Below are positions 62,159 to 64,000 of a stretch of 64,000 nucleotides of DNA, in pieces. The stretch is from positions 1 to 64,000 of the forward strand of contig NZ_BBWJ01000013.1 of the NCBI RefSeq assembly GCF_001463745.1, in the 5' to 3' direction. Under the pieces are notes generated by a model. The model worked only from the letters and a program-made list of their open reading frames with translations, had not been told where the DNA came from and did no database searches. Every line of letters starts with the position of its first letter. Positions within the stretch are counted from its first letter, which is position 1. The DNA comes from Aureimonas sp. AU22. GTDB lineage: Bacteria; Pseudomonadota; Alphaproteobacteria; Rhizobiales; Rhizobiaceae. Both the position numbers and the translations under genes were made by a program.

Positions 62159-62250
62159 CAACGTTTACCCTACGACCCCCGAGCATGGCCCTTGCAGGTA
62201 CGTTTAAGATCAAACAAGATACCACTATCGCTGCTACTCATGGATTTTTG

Positions 62251-64000
62251 ATGGACATCGAGTATTTCCGAGTAAAAAATTTCAAAGGTATTTCTGATCT
62301 TACGATTGACCTAATCAATAAGAACGGAAATGTTTTTCCTGTCATAATGCTTCTTGGACTTAACGAGTCCGGTAAAACGACAATATTAGAAGCAGTATCC
62401 CATTTCGTATCAAGGGACGATACGCTAGATAGTGTTTTCTCCAAGGGAGAAAAAAGTAATAATATCTCGGATATAGTGCCCCTCAAGCATCTCGCAAACT
62501 TCACGGGGTCAACATCTATTGAGGGAGGAGTTAGACTTTCGCCAAAAGATATTGAAAGCATCAAATCGTTTTGCGCAAACAAAGCTATTGATATAGATAT
62601 CAATACAATATCGAAATCTTTTTACATTAAAAAGGGCTTTAGGTTTGAGGATAGTAACCAAGTTTCCACGGAAAATATCTGGACAATTTCATTTTCTGTT
62701 TTCATTGGGAAGGGGACGAAGAGGAGAGCGATACCGGCCAACCCTTTGCCGAATGGGGCGACCGGAAGAGACGTGTGGCGCGAGGTCGTCAATCATGTGC
62801 GGGGTATGATACCCAAGGTCGCATACTTCCCGACATTCATCGTGGACATTCCTGACCGAATTTATCTTCGGAAGGTGGCGGGGGAGCCAGAATCGTCGTC
62901 GTACTATAGATCGATAATGCAAGACGTCTTGGACGTTGAAGGTGGAGGTATTACCGTTGAGAAACATATTATCGACCGAATTGATGACTTCAAAAAAAAC
63001 AACGGCAATCGGTTTGACGGTCAAAAATTTTCATCTAGTCCGCATAGGCGACAGGTAAACGCTGTATTTCAAAGAATTTCTAACCTGATTTCTAAAGAAA
63101 TAATCGAAAATTGGAAAAATATATTTAATAGACCACTCAACGCGAGTAGCCTGGTCGTGAGTTGGGAGGTCGATACGCAAAATAACGATGTGCCGTATCT
63201 TAGCATTGAGATTTCCGACGGTCCCGACCCTTATAAAATTCATGAGCGCTCGCTCGGGTTCCGCTGGTTCTTTGCGTTTCTGTTGTTTGTGAAGTTCAAA
63301 CAAAAGACCGACGGAAAGACTATTTTTCTTTTTGATGAGCCAGCATCTAATCTTCATGCGAAAGCTCAACAGGAGTTATTGAAAGCATTTTCGCAAGTGT
63401 CTCAACATAATCAGCTCATATTCTCTACTCATAGCCATCACATGATCGACCCGGCATGGTTGGCTGGCGCTTACGTCATTGAAAATAAAGCAATTGATTA
63501 CGACTCTTCAGAAGATGATGTCAGTCAGTTTGGTAGGCATACCGATATACGCGCTGTGAGCTACAGAAACTTCGCAGCCCAAACGCCATCGAGATCGTCT
63601 TATTTTCAGCCGATAATTGAAAAGCTTCAGTATGTCGCACCTGTTCTCATAGGTCATGGGCCATATGTTTTGGTGGAGGGCATTACAGACTATTTTGTCT
63701 TCAGTTCTGTTGCGAAAAATTTCGGAAGAGAATTGTTCGTTATGCCAGGATCCGGGGCGGGCGCAAGTGGCCCGCTTATAAGCCTTCTTCTATCTCAAGG
63801 ATCAGATTTTCTCATAATATTAGACTCGGATGCAGCAGGGATTAGTGCAAAGAAAAAGTATATTGATAGATATCTACTTGACGGTGAGAGTGTCATCTGT
63901 GTTCATGAGGTAGTCGATGGAATGGAGGGAAAGGGATTGGAAACAATTCTCGACGGCGCGACAAAAGAGAAAATCGAAGCCGAATTTGGAGAAGGCTCCT
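62251..64000 (+). CDS. OLD-family ATPase/TOPRIM nuclease (3' end outside window)
   Basis: 583 codons with no stop before the window edge. The start MDIEYFRVKNFKGISDLTID at 62251 is that of OLD/RecF-like ATPases (an in-frame ATG at 62185 would add 22 residues; neither has a clear ribosome-binding site). Walker A GLNESGKT (36-43), signature region ERSLGFRWFFAF, Walker B FLFDEP (359-364) and H-loop FSTHSHHM (391-398) form an ABC-type ATPase; then a TOPRIM domain with Glu476 in VLVEGITDYF and DxD in LDSDAAG (525-527). OLD proteins are DNA nucleases, often anti-phage. Base composition is markedly lower in GC than everything before it. Confidence 0.88.
   Translation, partial: MDIEYFRVKNFKGISDLTIDLINKNGNVFPVIMLLGLNESGKTTILEAVSHFVSRDDTLDSVFSKGEKSNNISDIVPLKHLANFTGSTSIEGGVRLSPKDIESIKSFCANKAIDIDINTISKSFYIKKGFRFEDSNQVSTENIWTISFSVFIGKGTKRRAIPANPLPNGATGRDVWREVVNHVRGMIPKVAYFPTFIVDIPDRIYLRKVAGEPESSSYYRSIMQDVLDVEGGGITVEKHIIDRIDDFKKNNGNRFDGQKFSSSPHRRQVNAVFQRISNLISKEIIENWKNIFNRPLNASSLVVSWEVDTQNNDVPYLSIEISDGPDPYKIHERSLGFRWFFAFLLFVKFKQKTDGKTIFLFDEPASNLHAKAQQELLKAFSQVSQHNQLIFSTHSHHMIDPAWLAGAYVIENKAIDYDSSEDDVSQFGRHTDIRAVSYRNFAAQTPSRSSYFQPIIEKLQYVAPVLIGHGPYVLVEGITDYFVFSSVAKNFGRELFVMPGSGAGASGPLISLLLSQGSDFLIILDSDAAGISAKKKYIDRYLLDGESVICVHEVVDGMEGKGLETILDGATKEKIEAEFGEGS

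Noticed and set aside
62185-62250. Upstream in-frame ATG for the OLD-like gene
   Set aside because: The 22 extra residues have no counterpart at the N-terminus of the family, which begins at the first beta strand (MDIEYFRVKNF); kept only as an alternative.
1-64000. CRISPR arrays, insertion sequences, rRNA and tRNA genes
   Set aside because: No regular direct repeats, transposase frames or RNA gene signatures were seen by eye on either strand.

Overview
The window is a GC-rich chromosomal segment (roughly two-thirds G+C by eye) from an alphaproteobacterium, almost certainly in the order Hyphomicrobiales/Rhizobiales. The marks are a fused TrpE(G) anthranilate synthase behind a Trp-codon leader peptide, a fbc/pet cytochrome bc1 operon, a BA14K-type secreted protein, a MarR / OmpR-type regulator / histidine kinase block beside a branched-chain aminotransferase, and candidate EcfG-type (GGAAC) promoters. 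An Aurantimonadaceae-like host is possible but is inference only.

Layout. 0-6.3 kb: the 3' part of an Mrp/ApbC P-loop ATPase, then a complete peptide ABC importer (dppABCDF type). 6.3-19.8 kb: a ProV-like ABC protein with degraded catalytic motifs, small secreted proteins, a glutathione transferase, the attenuated trpE(G) gene coupled to a cation diffusion facilitator, leuA behind a Leu-codon leader peptide, a BenE-type transporter, a phosphoesterase, a Nudix hydrolase, a glutathionyl-hydroquinone reductase and a GNAT enzyme. 19.9-30.5 kb: a patatin, a MoxR-DUF58-BatA/DUF4159-membrane protein operon (minus strand), then DUF1285, a CoA-pyrophosphatase-like Nudix enzyme and the CCA-adding enzyme. 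30.5-40.2 kb: DUF1059, hemF, a Nudix enzyme, trmL, a pair of half-ABC exporters and petABC. 40.3-50.1 kb: a GGDEF diguanylate cyclase, the prs-rplY-pth-ychF strand, and a minus-strand lgt-midA-pgeF-M24 set. 50.2-58.5 kb: ubiK, a YbjN protein, proC, a CsaA-like tRNA-binding protein, the MarR/response regulator/kinase block facing ilvE, an MBL hydrolase, a BA14K protein and cspA.

58.8-62.2 kb is different: a run of very small exported proteins (two basic repeat proteins, three proteins with VPG[SQ] motifs, a 43-residue lipoprotein), nearly every one with its own GGAAC-type promoter candidate and its own terminator, around a 0.75 kb gene-free stretch rich in inverted repeats. This looks like an envelope/general-stress regulon built of single-gene units. 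Two of the proteins end in the same C-terminal motif, and a distant small secreted protein at 12.2 kb repeats a related one.

After 62.16 kb the base composition drops sharply. The last gene, open at the window edge, is an OLD-family ATPase with a TOPRIM nuclease domain, the kind of gene found in anti-phage defence islands, so the window ends inside probably transferred DNA.

The most unusual points are the small-exported-protein cluster and its shared motif, the low-GC OLD-like nuclease, the Leu leader peptide of leuA, the catalytically degenerate ProV-like ATPase, and a creatinase-like M24 protein lacking the usual metal ligands. No tRNA, rRNA, CRISPR array or insertion sequence was recognised.
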